A DNA stretch of 64,000 bases from Mauremys mutica (Eukaryota; Chordata; Testudines; Geoemydidae): contig NC_059074.1 of assembly GCF_020497125.1 (NCBI RefSeq), positions 193,001,415 to 193,065,414 of the forward strand, written 5' to 3'. Position 1 is the first letter of the stretch. Each line of letters opens with the position of its first letter. The notes beneath the pieces were generated by a model, which searched no databases, was not told where the DNA came from, and worked only from the letters and a program-made list of their open reading frames with translations. The position numbers and the translations under genes are program-made. Positions 1 through 11,440 of the stretch are shown piece by piece.

Positions 1-769
1 CACCTCATAAATCATTATAAAGGGATGAATTATTACCCAACAGCAAGTGTAATTGATGTCATTATAACTAAACCACAAAATATATCCCATCCCAAGTTTT
101 AAAATGTATGAAGGCATCCATCTACCATGTTAAAAGTGATAGTTTATCTGGCTAAGAGGACAGTTTTCATAGCTACCTGCTTGGAAGAGGTGTGTGCAGA
201 GAAGAGATTACAATGTAAATCTTTTTTATCTGCTTTATGTCCCCCCCCCCCAGTATTTTTAAATGAATTTAAAGCTTATGAAAGGTAGGAACAATAACAG
301 GGCAAGCTTCTCCCGACTCTCCAAACACACATTAGCCCTGACCCAAAGTGCGCCAACCATTGTCATCCTGGGCTTCTTTTCAAGAGTTGATAGGATGCTT
401 TTTTTGATCTGACCAAGGACTAGGCCAAGACATGCAAATTTATTGTAATGTGGCAATGTGATAAGTGATGTGAATGCCTAAGGGGGCTCCCTTTACAGCC
501 ATTATCATTAGCAAGCTGTGCTTAAAACATGAGGAAATTAGATCTTTTAGTCTCTGCTGCCCAGTGGCTCAAAGTGGTCTCTTCCATTCCTGCCAATGTG
601 ATGGGGCAAGTCCACAATTTAAGTCAAAAGGATAAAGATGAAGCTCTAAATTTGAAATGATTAGTAAGGGAAAGGGACACTTGAATCAGTTCAGTAGTGG
701 TGGTCATTTGCCTCCTCTTGTTTCTTACATTGGAAAACACAATGACATTCTTTTTTGTCTATACACTGA
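1..769. other. Anonymous non-coding sequence
   Basis: I see no gene here. The only notable item is an uninterrupted C run at 241-251. Open frames on either strand are short and have no recognisable protein features. Confidence 0.6.
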
Positions 770-860
770 TCTGAATAAGCACAGATTTTGTGCCTAATCC
801 AATGCACACTGAAGTCAATGGAAGGACTCTCACTGATCTCCAGGATAAGGCCCAAATGCC
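770..860. repeat. Short palindromic repeat with gaagtcaatgg core
   Basis: The segment has the pattern seen repeatedly in this window: a (g)gcc/tgatcc-like edge, a tgaagtcaatgg core at 810-821 and a gataaggccca edge. Other copies include 6165-6240, 8420-8500, 13430-13510, 19725-19812 and 36345-36415. I read them as degraded short inverted-repeat (MITE-like) elements. Confidence 0.5.
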
Positions 861-1726
861 CATCCCAAGTACTGCTTTAATACAAAAAAAACCCCACTTG
901 GAATCCTTAAAAGGTTGGGGAGACTTCCTGCCCTGCCCCCGTGCTGGTATTGTTATCAGCATATGTCAACTGCGTTTAGCCACCTATCGTAACAGCTGAC
1001 TTCATAATGTCATCTCAAAGCCACATCAAAAATGCTGGTTAAAGTCTAGATGCCCCTTTTCTGAAATAGTTGAGCCTCATGCGCAGTGCATCGGACACAA
1101 TCTTTCTAAGGAACAGCAGCAACAGGTGGTATGGGACTATATTTTGGATCAGTGGCGCATTTCTTAGCGAATAGACAACTCTGATTTGCAGACCCTAGTG
1201 TCTCTGGGTCAGGTCTCACAGGCCTTCAGAACTATCATATTAACTGAAAGATCTTCCTTCATTACAACAGGGTATGTTGTGGTTACAGGCAGTTTAACTT
1301 ATATCTTTACTCTTGGGGGTTTCTTGAGCCCCCCATCTTGTCCCCGAGGAGCTCAAGAATAAATAGCATGTCAGCTGGTTATGGACTGCCCTCTTTATCA
1401 CCTTGGTGGTGTATGGGTCCCCTTGACATTTCCAGATGATGCTGTCATGATAGAGTGGTTAAATCACTGACCCTACTCCTAATTCATTCTTTGTGCCATC
1501 AGAAGCCATATGGAAGAAAGAATTAGTTGAAGTCTAGTCTCTGTGCCAGAAGATTCTGGATTCAGTGCAATACTAGGGGACACGTACTTCATCGATGGTG
1601 CTACACTTTGAGCTAAATGTTAACTGAGGTCCCATCTGCCTGTCTGCTGTAGCCTGGTTATCCGTGTGAAATTTTATAGAGACCAGAGTATTGTTTGAAA
1701 AGAGCAGGTGGTTGGTATTGATTGTT

Positions 1727-2240
1727 TTAGGGCTGGTTGAAAAATTTCACAATGAAACTTTTTCCTGTTGGAACATGGGGTTTCATTGAAATTGAAATTT
1801 TTCAGGGGGAAAGGCAGATTTCAGTAGGATTTTCCATTGGGAAAATCTAAACACAATAGTTCGTTTCAGTTTTTTGACCCAAATTGAAATGTTTCTTTTT
1901 GGGTCAGATTGACGTCAATCTCTGTGTCTGCCTGAGTTCCTGCTGTGCCTCAAGAGATTCACAGACTGTAAAGCCAGAAGGGACCACTGTGATCATCCAG
2001 TCTGACCTCAGAGGAGTTGTAGTTGTGGGTCTCTGGTACCCTTGTTCTCCCCAATCGCCCCTGCTGCCCAGCTGGACAGTATCTCCCTGATACACCATCA
2101 CTTTCTGCAGCACTTCTCCAGGGCATCAAAAATTTTCCAAACATTCTATTGTGAATTTTGTTTTTTTTACATTTTGACTTTATGTTCTGATTCGAGATGA
2201 AAAAGAAAATGAAAATATCAGCATTTCCCATGGGAAATAA
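1727..2240. repeat. A/T-rich fold-back repeat, interrupted
   Basis: The sequence starts agggctggttgaaaaattt and consists of mirrored aaatttttc/gaaaattt blocks, then resumes at about 2115 after a CR1 piece. It resembles 17733-18060 and 39960-40276, which start tagaactgg and end ccagctcta. No coding capacity is seen. Confidence 0.5.
1953..2012 (-). mobile_element. CR1 LINE 3' end fragment
   Basis: The reverse-oriented CR1 3' signature gattcacagactgtaaagcc, then agaagggaccactgtgatca, then a catccagtctgacct run is present. This is the usual 3' terminus of a reptile CR1 family read on the minus strand. The following 100 bases, to about 2110, are not recognised. It lies inside the A/T-rich fold-back, so it probably inserted there. 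Confidence 0.65.
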
Positions 2241-3317
2241 TTTATATTACTTACGTTGCAGTTACTTTCAGAGACCTCAGTCAAGACTGAAGTCCCATTA
2301 TGCCAGGCTCAGTGCAAACAGAGGAACACACAGACACTGCTAGAGAGAGATCACAATACAGAAAGACAAAAAACAGAGGAACGGTGAGGAAATGAGATAC
2401 AACATATGAGGACCAGATTCGGATACTCTAGCGGTTTTGCTCATAGAGTAAGGTTCTATTCAGCAGGAGTAAGGCTAACAGAATCTGGCCCAAAGATATC
2501 AGGGTGATGACTGGCATATATCAGATCAGTTTTTTGTCCCTTGTTTTCCTTCAGATGTTCTCATTTTCTTATTTTATTCATATTAGAAAATCTTCAGTGT
2601 GTTTTGAGGGGCACAGGGCATTTGGGCTTGAAGAGAGGTTTTACGGTGGGGAGAGGGCACTTGGGGTTGAGGTAGGGGAGAGGAAAGCAGTTGAAGTAAG
2701 CAGGGAGATGGTAAAGGGAGACTGAAACTGAGCTGGAGGGAGGTAGAAAGGGGCAAAAAGGAGTGAGAGAAGCAGAATGGGCATGGAGAGCAAGACTGGG
2801 GAAGCTGAACGGTAGCATGGTGGGAGAAAAGCAGGAGTAAGGGGGAGGCAACCAGCAACGACAATAGAAAAAAGGAGTTGTTTTCAAAAGTGCCCAAGAG
2901 ATTTAGGCGCACAACTCTCAATGTCTAAATCCCTTAGTCACCGTAAAAATCTCCCCCCAAATCAGAAAGAACTATCCAGAATCTAATTGTCAGAGGTGGA
3001 TCAATGACGATATCAGGAAGCTGCTTAAGCACTTCCCAGCTGGTGTTTTATCAGGCGTGCTCAAGTGAGCGCTAGGAGCTCAGTCTTGCCCCAGTGAAGT
3101 CAATGGAAATGTTACTATGACTTCAATAGGAGCAGGAGAAGACGCTAGGTGGAGACCACCAAATTGACTTGAAATGAGAAAACACTATCTCTTATTTTGA
3201 CAATCATGTTATACATTCCAACATCAGACAGTCTTGTAGACCTCCTTTCATGTCTAACTACGTAGACAATGGAGAGGGTGACAAAGGCCAGGCCTTTTCA
3301 TGGAAAAACACCAAAAG
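2241..3317. other. Anonymous sequence with purine-rich stretch
   Basis: There is no gene. 2620-2880 is strongly purine-rich (g/a) on the plus strand, which produces a 112-codon serine/leucine/proline-rich open frame on the minus strand; this is a composition effect. A short palindromic repeat lies at 3090-3160 (tgaagtcaatgg, then tgacttcaatagg). Confidence 0.6.
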
Positions 3318-3582
3318 TACCGTATATACTCATTCATAAGCAGAATTTTTTTAGTAAAAAAGGGAATCACCGGAGAAGGGGTTCGGCTTGTGAACGGGTA
3401 TAGAGAGGGAGAGGTGGGACACAGCCCCTCCCCCCAGCAGAGGGAGCAAGGAGAGGCAGCAGAGCCAGAAGGGAAGAGGTGGGGCCAGAGTCTCTCCGCT
3501 TCTGGCCACGCTGCTCTCCCCCAGCCTCCGAAGCAGCTGCAGCTCCAGGGCTGACAGGCTGCAGCTGCGCCGCTCGGCCCCG

Positions 3583-3740
3583 CCCCCCAGAGCAGGCTGT
3601 GGCCGTGCCGCCCGGGCGCCGGAGCATGCTGCAGCCGTGCCGCCCGGCCCAGCCCACTGGAACATGCTGTGGCCGCACCGCCCAGTCTGACCCGCCGGAG
3701 CAGGCTGCTGCCGCGCTGCCCAGCCTGACGGAGCAGCTCC
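3583..3740. repeat. GC-rich minisatellite inside the TA element
   Basis: About four degenerate units of roughly 35-45 bp share gagca(g/t)gctg(t/c)(g/a)gccg(t/c)(g/a)ccgccc. They generate long alanine/proline/arginine-rich open frames on both strands, including one of 217 codons on the minus strand, which I do not regard as genes. Confidence 0.7.
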
Positions 3741-3904
3741 AGGCAGGCCAGAGGCATCCTCCCCTGGCCCTCCCCAGATAAGGTGGGAAGGGATGGGATG
3801 GGGAGAGTGGGGAGGTCCCGGGCTAGGGGTGGGGTCATGTGGGGGGTGGTCACAGGGGTTACTCCCCTGACTCCCAGCTTCTCCCCCCCCAAAAAAAATT
3901 TCCC

Positions 3905-4056
3905 CACAAGTTGCTGTCCTGGCCTGTCAGGGTAAGCAGCTTGCGCGCCGGGACACTTTGTTTACCTCCGTGCCTGCGGACGCTCGAGGTAAACAAACCG
4001 TCTCGGGCCGCCAGCGACTTATCCTGATGGCCTGGGAGCCAAAGTTTGCTGACCCC
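3905..4056. mobile_element. Nested hAT MITE remnant
   Basis: The right end reads ccaaagtttgctgacccctg, a typical hAT terminus (reverse complement caggggtcagcaaac). The interior is an inverted repeat: ggcctgtcagggtaag...tttgtttacctc against gaggtaaacaaac...cttatcctgatggcc. The matching left terminus is missing, so the copy is truncated. The arms resemble those of the MITE at 14068-14326, which shares gtttgtttacct. Confidence 0.6.
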
Positions 4057-4168
4057 TGAATTATAGGGTCGGCTTATGAACGGGTTATAAACATTTTCCA
4101 TTTTTATTTATCCATCTTGTGGGGGTTGGCTTATAAACAAACCGGCTTCTGATCGAGTATATACGGTA

Positions 4169-6821
4169 ATCTATTTTGTTACACAAATCATATCTGTGAC
4201 AAACATACAGTGTTAGCTATCATGATAAGACATATGGCATTGGCACTCTACAGTTAAATTGGTAAAGTTGACCAAGAAGTGGCCTGAGTGATCTCACTTA
4301 CACAAGGAGGTTTACCCTGTTGATTTCAGTGGATTTACTTCTGATTTACATTAGTGTAAGTGAGAGGAGAATCAGAACCATTGCATTCCTAACATGAGGC
4401 TCGGTTCCTTTTTTAAAAAAATGTTGTGATCTGATCAATATGCAGGTTTATCAGTCAGCTTGAAGCAAGAGACAATCTATGTTGTACAACTAATTTTAAG
4501 CGGAAAAAGGCCCTGGTTTAAAATAACAATTAGCACAGGTGAGGGAACGTGCCTAATATGTGGCTATTGCCAAGCTGGTGTTTGGTATCAGATCATGAAA
4601 CTTGCAAAGCTGCCACACTCCCCACAGCTCCCTTGACAGTTCCTGGCACTTTCTGCATAACTCTGGGTGGAGTGGCTTATCTAAAGCTCTCCAGAGGGAC
4701 AGGCAACAGAATGCATAGTAGGAGCTCCTTGGCTCATCACTGACTGCTTTGACAACAAACAAAAGAACACAACAGCATTGAATTTATTTCTACCACTTGG
4801 CAATTGAACGGTGATTGGGAAAGCATTTTTGAAATTACATTTTAATTAAATTTTAGAAATCAAAGAGAAAACACTCAAGGAGGAGTATGTAAGTGTATAT
4901 TGAGGGGTACATTGAGGCATATTTTCAGCCATGCAGAGGCCTAACTTGTCTGTTTGTAGGTAACATTTGTCCATGCACAAATCCAAGCTACAACTAATCC
5001 AATTTGCCTCTGTTATTGAACTGGAAGCCGAGAAATGAAGTTGCAAATTAGGCCAGCAAAAAGGGAGGCCCACATCTGAAAAATTATCCCTAAATACATC
5101 TCCATTTTAGCTATAATCATAATGTATCTATGAATGATTCACGTTCAGTTATCTTCCACTCATGCAGAAAGTGGCTCATTTTATGTAAGGATGGGAGGTA
5201 CTGTACTCAAGTACGAAAGAGTCACTTCAAACTGACTCACAAGATAGATATTTTTGACCCAGTACTTCTCCAGACCATAAGAACAGTTCCCACACTGAGG
5301 TTAAGAAGAAGAAAAAAAAGGGAAGGAGCAAATTAACATCCATTAAATGCTTTAGAAAAAATAATTGCTACTCATCACCTCTTGTAGTTAGCACTGGATT
5401 AATTAACTCTGACTATTTCATTTGCTCAGTCTCACCTAATGTAGATGAGCACTTCCCGAAACATAAGTTATTTCTGCTGAGAAGATTTAAAACGTTTGAA
5501 GAAGTCTGAAGTTTATTTGTTTGATTCTGCTGCCTGAACTTCTTCTAAACAACAGAAGATAGCAACTTGTTAAGCTATAGAGTCATATTCTTCTCTCATT
5601 TGCACCAATACAAACCTGGAATAACTCCAGACTTGGTGTAAACGAGGACAGAATCTGATGCATAGATTTTGGATTTCTGTTAAGTGACTGAGCATTTAGC
5701 GCTGTTCTCAGCACAAACTAAACTTGGGCTGGTTCCCACATTCTTAATGATGACGTGTAGGAAGGGGTTCAGTACATCAGTTGTTGATTTGTCAATAATA
5801 TAATTCTCCATGACAACCTCCCCAGAGGAGTGAGAAAAGTCAATAACACGAAGTTCACATCACCTTGGACAGCTGATGGGAGGCAGAACACAATAAAGAA
5901 GATAGACACCATGTACCATGATAAGGAATGATGTACCCATCAAACAGGAGAATTATAAAGAATCATTAAAATGACAAAATACAATGAGTCATTAAATGCT
6001 GATTTAATTATATAATATTCCAATGTAAATCAGGGGGTTCTAAGCTACAAGCTGTGGAAAAAACAACAACACTTCTCCAAACAATAAAAAGTAACGTATT
6101 CACATCCCTGTATCTGGTTTCTTTCCCATCCATTTGCAGCACATTTCTAGAATGCTGACCTTTCAGTCATTAGAGGCCTGATCCAAAGCCCCTTGTAGTT
6201 AATGGATAGACTCTCATTGATTTCAGTGGTCTTTTCTGCCTGGTGTGGCACGGATATTGTGAATAAGTTTGACAGAGTTGATACTTTTTGTTTCCACTTG
6301 TACAATTATACTGTATTTTTTTCAAGTGTGTAGATTAATCTCATTATTGTTTCACTGCGAAGCTTGCCTATTGTATTTGTTTTTCTTGTTTTGGGTATCT
6401 GAGATACCAGATGTGACAGCAAGGGGTGCCAAGGGAAGAATGTGGATAGTTAGATTTTGCGTAAAGGGTAGCTGAAGACACAGGGTAAGTAGTGTGCTCT
6501 TGGATCCATTTCACCCACGCTGTGTGCTTTCTGCAATGGGGCTGTGATTTTAGTTCTTTAATGAGAAAATCAGGGTGATTTTGGTTTTACAAACTCAAAA
6601 CCAAAAATGGGATGGTTTGGGTCTAGATTCTATTTTATGTGAACCTTCTAATTTCAGGGATTCTGGATAAAAGGTTTTGGTCCTTTTCCAATGTTGTTGT
6701 TGTCATTAATCGTAGTTCATAGTTATGGACTTGATTATTTGGCTGGAGTGAAATCAACACTACAGACATAGACAATTTACTCCCAACTTGTTATTTTAAA
6801 TTGTAGTTTTTGCGATATTTT
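4169..6821. other. Anonymous sequence with small degraded repeats
   Basis: There is no gene. Degraded palindromic elements are visible at 4290-4385 (tgatttcagtgg centre, tcacttacac/agtgtaagtga edges), 5590-5662 (ttgcaccaat/ttggtgtaaa edges) and 6165-6240 (gcctgatccaaagcc to ttcagtgg). The rest is A/T-rich and unrecognised. Confidence 0.55.
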
Positions 6822-7155
6822 CACAGATTCATAGATTCCGAGGCCAGAAGTGATCAGCTCATTTGACCTCCGGTATAACACAGGCCATAGAACTCCCCCA
6901 AATTATAGCACATATTTTAGAAAAACATCTAATCTTGATTTAAAAATCGACAGTGATGGAGAATCCACCACAACCCTTGGTATATTGTTCCAGTGGTGAA
7001 TTACCTTCACTGTTAAAAATGTACACCTTATTTCCAGTCTGAATGTGTCTAGCTTCAACTTCCAGCCATTGGATCATGTTCTGCCTTTCTCTGTTAGATT
7101 GAAGAGCTCATTGTCTTCTCTTGTTAGACTCATGGAGATCAATATATTTAGCTTA
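6822..7155 (-). mobile_element. CR1 LINE 3' fragment
   Basis: Reading the minus strand, this is a CR1 3' region. The plus strand shows cacagattcatagattccg, the block gttccagtggtgaattacc, then catctaatcttgattt and cttatttccagtctgaatg. These phrases are characteristic of the distal ORF2/3'UTR of reptile CR1. The 5' part is truncated at about 7155 and no reading frame is intact. Confidence 0.8.
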
Positions 7156-7319
7156 TCACTTTAAGGTGGATATTTCTGTTCATTATCTATCTACCACATA
7201 TTGCTGTCATAGTAGCTGCCTCTGGATTTATTGTTTGGTTGTGACATGAGAATAGAATCTTCTAGTTTAATTAAATACACACTGATTGGGCCCTTCTAGT
7301 TCTACGAGTTCCATTGTTT

Positions 7320-7717
7320 CAGGGCCGGTTCTAACTTTTTTGCGGCCCGAAGCAAAAAAAAAGAGTGCTGCGCCGCCGAAGCCCCCCGCCCCCCCCGAGC
7401 GCTGCGCCGCCCAAGCCCCCACTCCTTCCGAGCGCCGCGCAAGCCTCCCGCCCCTCCCTGAGCGCTGCACCATGCAAGCCCCCCGCCCCCTCCGAGCGCT
7501 GCGCCGCCCAAGCCCCCACCCCTCCGAGTGCCATGCCACCCAAGCCCCCCCTCCGAGCGCCGCCCGGCCGAAACAAAAACAATCAAACAAAAAAAAAAAA
7601 CCTCCAGCGCCACCCGGCCGAACCAAAACAAAAAACAAAAAAAACCCAAGCGCCGCCCCACCCCAAGGTGCCTCCCCAAGCACGTGCTTGGTCAGCTGGT
7701 TCCTGGAGCTGGCCCTG
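7320..7717. mobile_element. hAT non-autonomous element (family cagggccgg)
   Basis: It is bounded by a perfect 8-bp target duplication cattgttt (7312-7319 and 7718-7725). The ends cagggccggttctaac and ctggagctggccctg are imperfect inverted repeats. The last 40 bp (caagcacgtgcttgg...) match the right end of the element at 26689-26983, so the two belong to one family. No transposase is encoded; most of the interior is a minisatellite followed by A-rich tracts. Confidence 0.85.
7365..7572. repeat. Minisatellite of about 30-34 bp units
   Basis: About seven degenerate units follow the pattern gagcgctgcgccgcccaagc plus a cccc(a/g)cyccytcc tail. The array lies inside the hAT element. It gives glycine/proline/alanine-rich open frames in several frames (up to 153 codons), rejected as genes. 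Confidence 0.8.
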
Positions 7718-7725
7718 CATTGTTT

Positions 7726-9828
7726 ACATCTAGAGGTGGCACTCTAAGTTAGATGGGAGATGGGAATCAAAAGGCTGCTGACCAGTTCGTAGGGATGATT
7801 TTTTTAAATGTCCTGTTTTAATGCAGTTGGCATTAAATATTGTTCACAATCTGTGGTGTAGTTCCACATAAGTTTATGTCACTATGTTGTTCTCATCAAT
7901 TTATTATTCATCTGCCACAGTTAAAATATTTATAGCCTGTAAGGTCTGTTTTTTTCCTTAGCATCCATGGTGCTTATGCATAACAGTAACTTGGGCATCT
8001 GTCACAGCAGACATGTTTGGTGGTTATGGCTGCTGTTCCATCACTAGTGACCCAAACGTCTCCCTCAATGGCCTAGTTATGAAACAAAGCTGACCTGCAG
8101 CACATTTACAGCATTCTGTCTGTGACATTTTTTTCGGTGTATTCTTTCACTTAAAAGCCTTCTGACCAATTAACAACAGTGATGGCTGCTGCAGTAAACA
8201 CCATGTCCCTCTCAAATAATCCTCTCTTGTTCATTAGTAATTTTTGGCCGTGAACTTCATCAAAGGGAGCTAGTTAAGGTTAAATGGTCAGATGGTATTA
8301 TTTAACTCTTGAATCTGCCCCCTATGCATTGTGCAAAGGTGTCTTTCAGATACTTCACTCTGTTCTTGTGCAAGCACTATCTGCTTCATTAACTGTGAAT
8401 TATTTAATCACATGCTGCTAACTCTTGGCCCAATCCAGCTCTCACTGAAGTCAATGGAAAGACTCCTAGAGACTTCAGTGGGAGCTGCTGGTTCAAGCCC
8501 ACTGAACCCTTCCTTCCTGTGCTGTTGGTTTCAGTTCCCCCAAGGTCCTGCAGAGTTTCTCAATGGCGTTTTCAGGCTTCAGTTTTTAGTACTGTCCAGT
8601 AAAGCTATCCCACTTGGTAATGTTAGGGACTTGAATAATTGTGTTGGTAACATGGGTGATCTTTTATCAGATGCTGAGAGAAATCACAAATATGTTGAAG
8701 TGAATGGAGTTGTACCAGAGATGAATTTACCCCATGGCTTTCTCTCTCTATTAATTTGTTTTCATGTAATAAATTCTGTTCTGAAGTCTGAACCATAAGC
8801 AGTCACCTGCAGATCAGTCCTTTGTTTTTGTTTTTTAATGAAATGTCATGAAATAGGGTTTCAAATTAAAAAAAAAAGAAAAAGAAAAAATGCTAATTGT
8901 ATAAATATTCACTGCAAATCCACCGTTGCTTGAAAATGGGCCTAGTTTTGCTCATCATCGCACACGTTTCTGAGTTAAATAATGCCCTTTTTTCTTCAAA
9001 GGAGTCCATTTCCACTGAAAATAGCCCATTTTCAAGTGAAAATTTTATTTTTTGCCAAACTTTTCCTAGACATGGCAATTTCTAATTTTGCAATGAAATG
9101 AGCAAACACTTACATTCAGAGTACTTTCAATATTGCGATAATTTCACAAAATCCTTTAGTTTGTGTGTCCCTAATGTCATATCCAAGTGTGGAAGTTTTC
9201 TGAGTATATACTTGTGTGACTGAAATCTGGTTGTGAGCTTTGTATAAATTGGGAAAATTAGATGTATCATCTGTCAATAGCCATGTTAAAAAACAGGTTA
9301 GCTGATCATGGTTAATGCTTTTAAAGGATTAACCACAACCAATTAACACATTTTTAAACATGGATGCTCTTGTCTACACTAGTGTTATGTCATGTTTACC
9401 AACTCAAGAATTAAACTGTTAGTTTACACATTTTCTATCACTACTCATTTTCCCAGTTGAGAAAAAGCCTTGGCTGATTAGGAATTGGCTGTGTTTAACA
9501 CCTATTAAAACTGAGTGGATTGGCATTTGACATTGGCAAGCTACACTCAGCATTCTTTGGCTTGATTTCCAATAGTTTGGAACCTTGGGCTGCTAGTCCT
9601 GTTGAGAATTTTGCCCTCGTTTTGGCTCCTAGTTCTCCATCTTTGTTTTTTATACCTTATACGTGTACGTAGAAAGATGTTTGTGGCTGTGTACGATGTC
9701 CCACATTTAAGTTGAGGCTCCACTCCCTAGTACACTGCTGTTGTGACGAATGTCCTACTGAGCCCCCAGCATAATGAAAAAGGAGAAATCACAAAGCTAT
9801 AGGCTACAGCCATTACCTTGTGAGCAGT
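7726..9828. other. Anonymous sequence
   Basis: There is no supported gene. A 155-codon plus-strand frame at 8331-8798 has no domain and spans a short palindromic repeat at 8420-8500 (tgaagtcaatgg and gacttcagtggg). Around 8930-9045 there is a small inverted pair, cttgaaaatgggc and gcccattttcaag. Confidence 0.55.
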
Positions 9829-9999
9829 CAGACCTTGATTGACAAAGCACATTAGCAGATGCTTAACTTTAAATTGACTCTCAATAGGATTGCTCACATG
9901 CTTAAAGTTAATCATGTGCTGAAGTGCTTTGCTAAATAAGGATGGATTTATATGCTTAAAATTCAGCATGTGCTTAAGAGTTTTGCTGAGTTGGGGCCT
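9829..9999. repeat. Palindromic MITE-like repeat (gcttaactttaa type)
   Basis: Repeated motifs gatgcttaactttaa, catgcttaaagttaa, catgtgctgaagtgctttgc and gtgcttaagagttttgct are arranged around an a/t-rich centre, with a gggccttt edge. Equivalent copies lie at 24661-24778, 30222-30393 and 53508-53608. No target duplication could be fixed. Confidence 0.6.
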
Positions 10000-11160
10000 T
10001 TGCTAAGAGAGAGAGAGATGAATGATTAGTTGATTTACTCTAGTGCTGTTACTCTGTATCAAGCACCACCAGAAAACAGTTCAGCAAAAGGAGGCCTTCC
10101 AGTGACTGTGATACTGGGGCTAATTTCTAACATAAGCATATCAGTGAGACTAGCGACAAGCACCAAATATGCCTACATCTTCCACTGGACAACCTGCTAA
10201 ACTACCAACACCTGGTTGGAGACCTAAGATCTGTAAACATTTGTAGCAAGTCTCATGGGTGGTGGGGATTTGCGCTTTTGTGGTGTCTATTTCTCATCTA
10301 AGCAATTTGCTCCTGTCTACTGAGAGGAGTCGAGAATTGTATCATGATTTAGGGCTGGTCGAAAGGTGCGGGGGCCAGATGCAGGAGAGTAGCAGTTCTG
10401 GCTCTCACACTGCACAGCCTGTTTTATGAGATTAATGACTGTGGATTACTCTCATTTTTTCCTCTCTCTCTCAGCAACTGTGAGCAATCACCTCCAAAAT
10501 CAGTTTGCTGCTGGCTAGCCAGCAAATAGATAATCAGATCTCCGTGTGTTAAATATGCACAGCTGTATGTCTGATTTGTCCGATCCATCTGCAGGAGACA
10601 CCACGTGCCAGCTGCTTTGCTCTGAGTAAGTGAGGAGCGGATCCATTAGAGAGAAAGTCCTCAGCACAATTAAGAAACAATCTTCTTTTCCATCACTTTG
10701 CTCTCGCCCTCTCCTCCTCCACAGTCTTGCATTTTCTCTCTCTTTCCATCTCTCCACTGGCTTCCATTAAACTCGACTTATGTTTGGAAGTACAGGAAAC
10801 ATTTTTTTTCCTCAAAGCATGCTTGGTTTCCAGGTGGATTTTCCCCAAGCTCTTGCAGTGCTAATTCTGACCTCCCCAAGGCTGTGATTCAGAGGAGTTG
10901 GCTAGTCACCTAAGTCACGAGGCTTTCCCACACCTTTCTTTTATTGGCTGACACTTTCCCCCACTAACAGTCTGAGTAGCCTTATCCTCAACCTCCCTAC
11001 TTTGAGCAGCTCTGTGTCTGTCACTCTCTCCTACAGATGGGAGAGTGGAAAACCAGTCTGTTCTGAACACCCTCTTTGCTACGCCCTTAACTAGCCACTA
11101 GGGGTGGGTCTGGAAGCCGTCTAATGACAAAGAGTTTCAGAAGCAGGAGCCAAAGTGAGT
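10000..11160. other. Anonymous, mostly repeat-free sequence
   Basis: No gene, RNA or clear mobile element is recognised. 10480-11050 is mixed-composition unique sequence. Its open frames (up to 80 codons) show no features of real proteins. Confidence 0.5.
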
Positions 11161-11164
11161 CTCC

Positions 11165-11267
11165 TTAATCCATATTTAGGCACTGAAGTCAGTGGGGGCT
11201 GTTCGTTGCTCATGGTTTTGAAAATCAGGCTACAATGAATGACGTTTAGATTTAGGATCCTAACTAC
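11165..11267. repeat. Fragment of tttaggcac-type palindromic repeat
   Basis: The segment ccatatttaggcactgaagtcagtggg followed by ttttgaaaatcaggct matches the better copies at 12935-13085 and 41745-41970. The SINE that begins at 11268 abuts it. Confidence 0.45.
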
Positions 11268-11440
11268 AGGAGAGATCGCTCAGTGGTTTGAACATTGGCC
11301 TGTTAAACTCAGGGTTGTGAGTTCAATCCTTGAAGGGATCATTTAAGGACCTGGGGCAAAAATTAGTCTGGGGATTGGTCCTGTTTTGAGCAGGGGGTTG
11401 GACTAGATGACCTCCTGAGGTCCCTGACATTCTATGATTC
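11268..11440 (+). mobile_element. tRNA-derived SINE with CR1-like tail (Cry type)
   Basis: The 5' half is tRNA-like: agagatcgctcagtggttt holds the pol III A box and gagttcaatcc at 11319-11329 the B box. The body continues ggcaaaaattagtctgggg and ggactagatgacctcctgag, and the tail ends attctatgattc. A CR1-derived 3' end on a tRNA-derived head is the known structure of turtle SINEs, which are moved by the CR1 reverse transcriptase. A minus-strand copy lies at 47605-47766. Confidence 0.9.

Larger units (their letters stand above)
3320..4166. mobile_element. Non-autonomous DNA transposon, TIR ccgtatatactc, TA target
   Basis: Perfect 12-bp terminal inverted repeats (ccgtatatactc at 3320-3331; gagtatatacgg at 4155-4166) are flanked by TA on both sides (3318-3319, 4167-4168). 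Sub-terminal ggcttatgaacgggt-type motifs occur inside both ends (about 3385 and 4070). The 847-bp interior encodes no transposase. It holds a GC-rich minisatellite and a nested hAT remnant. The TA duplication suggests a Tc/mariner-like or other TA-targeting superfamily; the family is not identified. Confidence 0.75.

Noticed and set aside
3254..3907. 217-codon minus-strand open frame
   Set aside because: It lies across the GC-rich minisatellite and C/T tracts of the TA-flanked element, is alanine/arginine/proline-rich with no domain, and several overlapping frames are equally open.
7267..7747. Glycine- or proline-rich open frames up to 153 codons
   Set aside because: They are translations of the 30-34 bp minisatellite within a hAT element; every frame stays open because the unit lacks stop codons.
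8331..8798. 155-codon plus-strand open frame
   Set aside because: No recognisable domain, spans a short palindromic repeat, and no upstream or downstream gene structure; length is within chance for 64 kb in six frames.
11268..11340. Possible functional tRNA gene
   Set aside because: A and B boxes are present but the sequence continues into a SINE body and CR1-type tail, and the B box is gagttcaatcc within a diverged, non-cloverleaf sequence.
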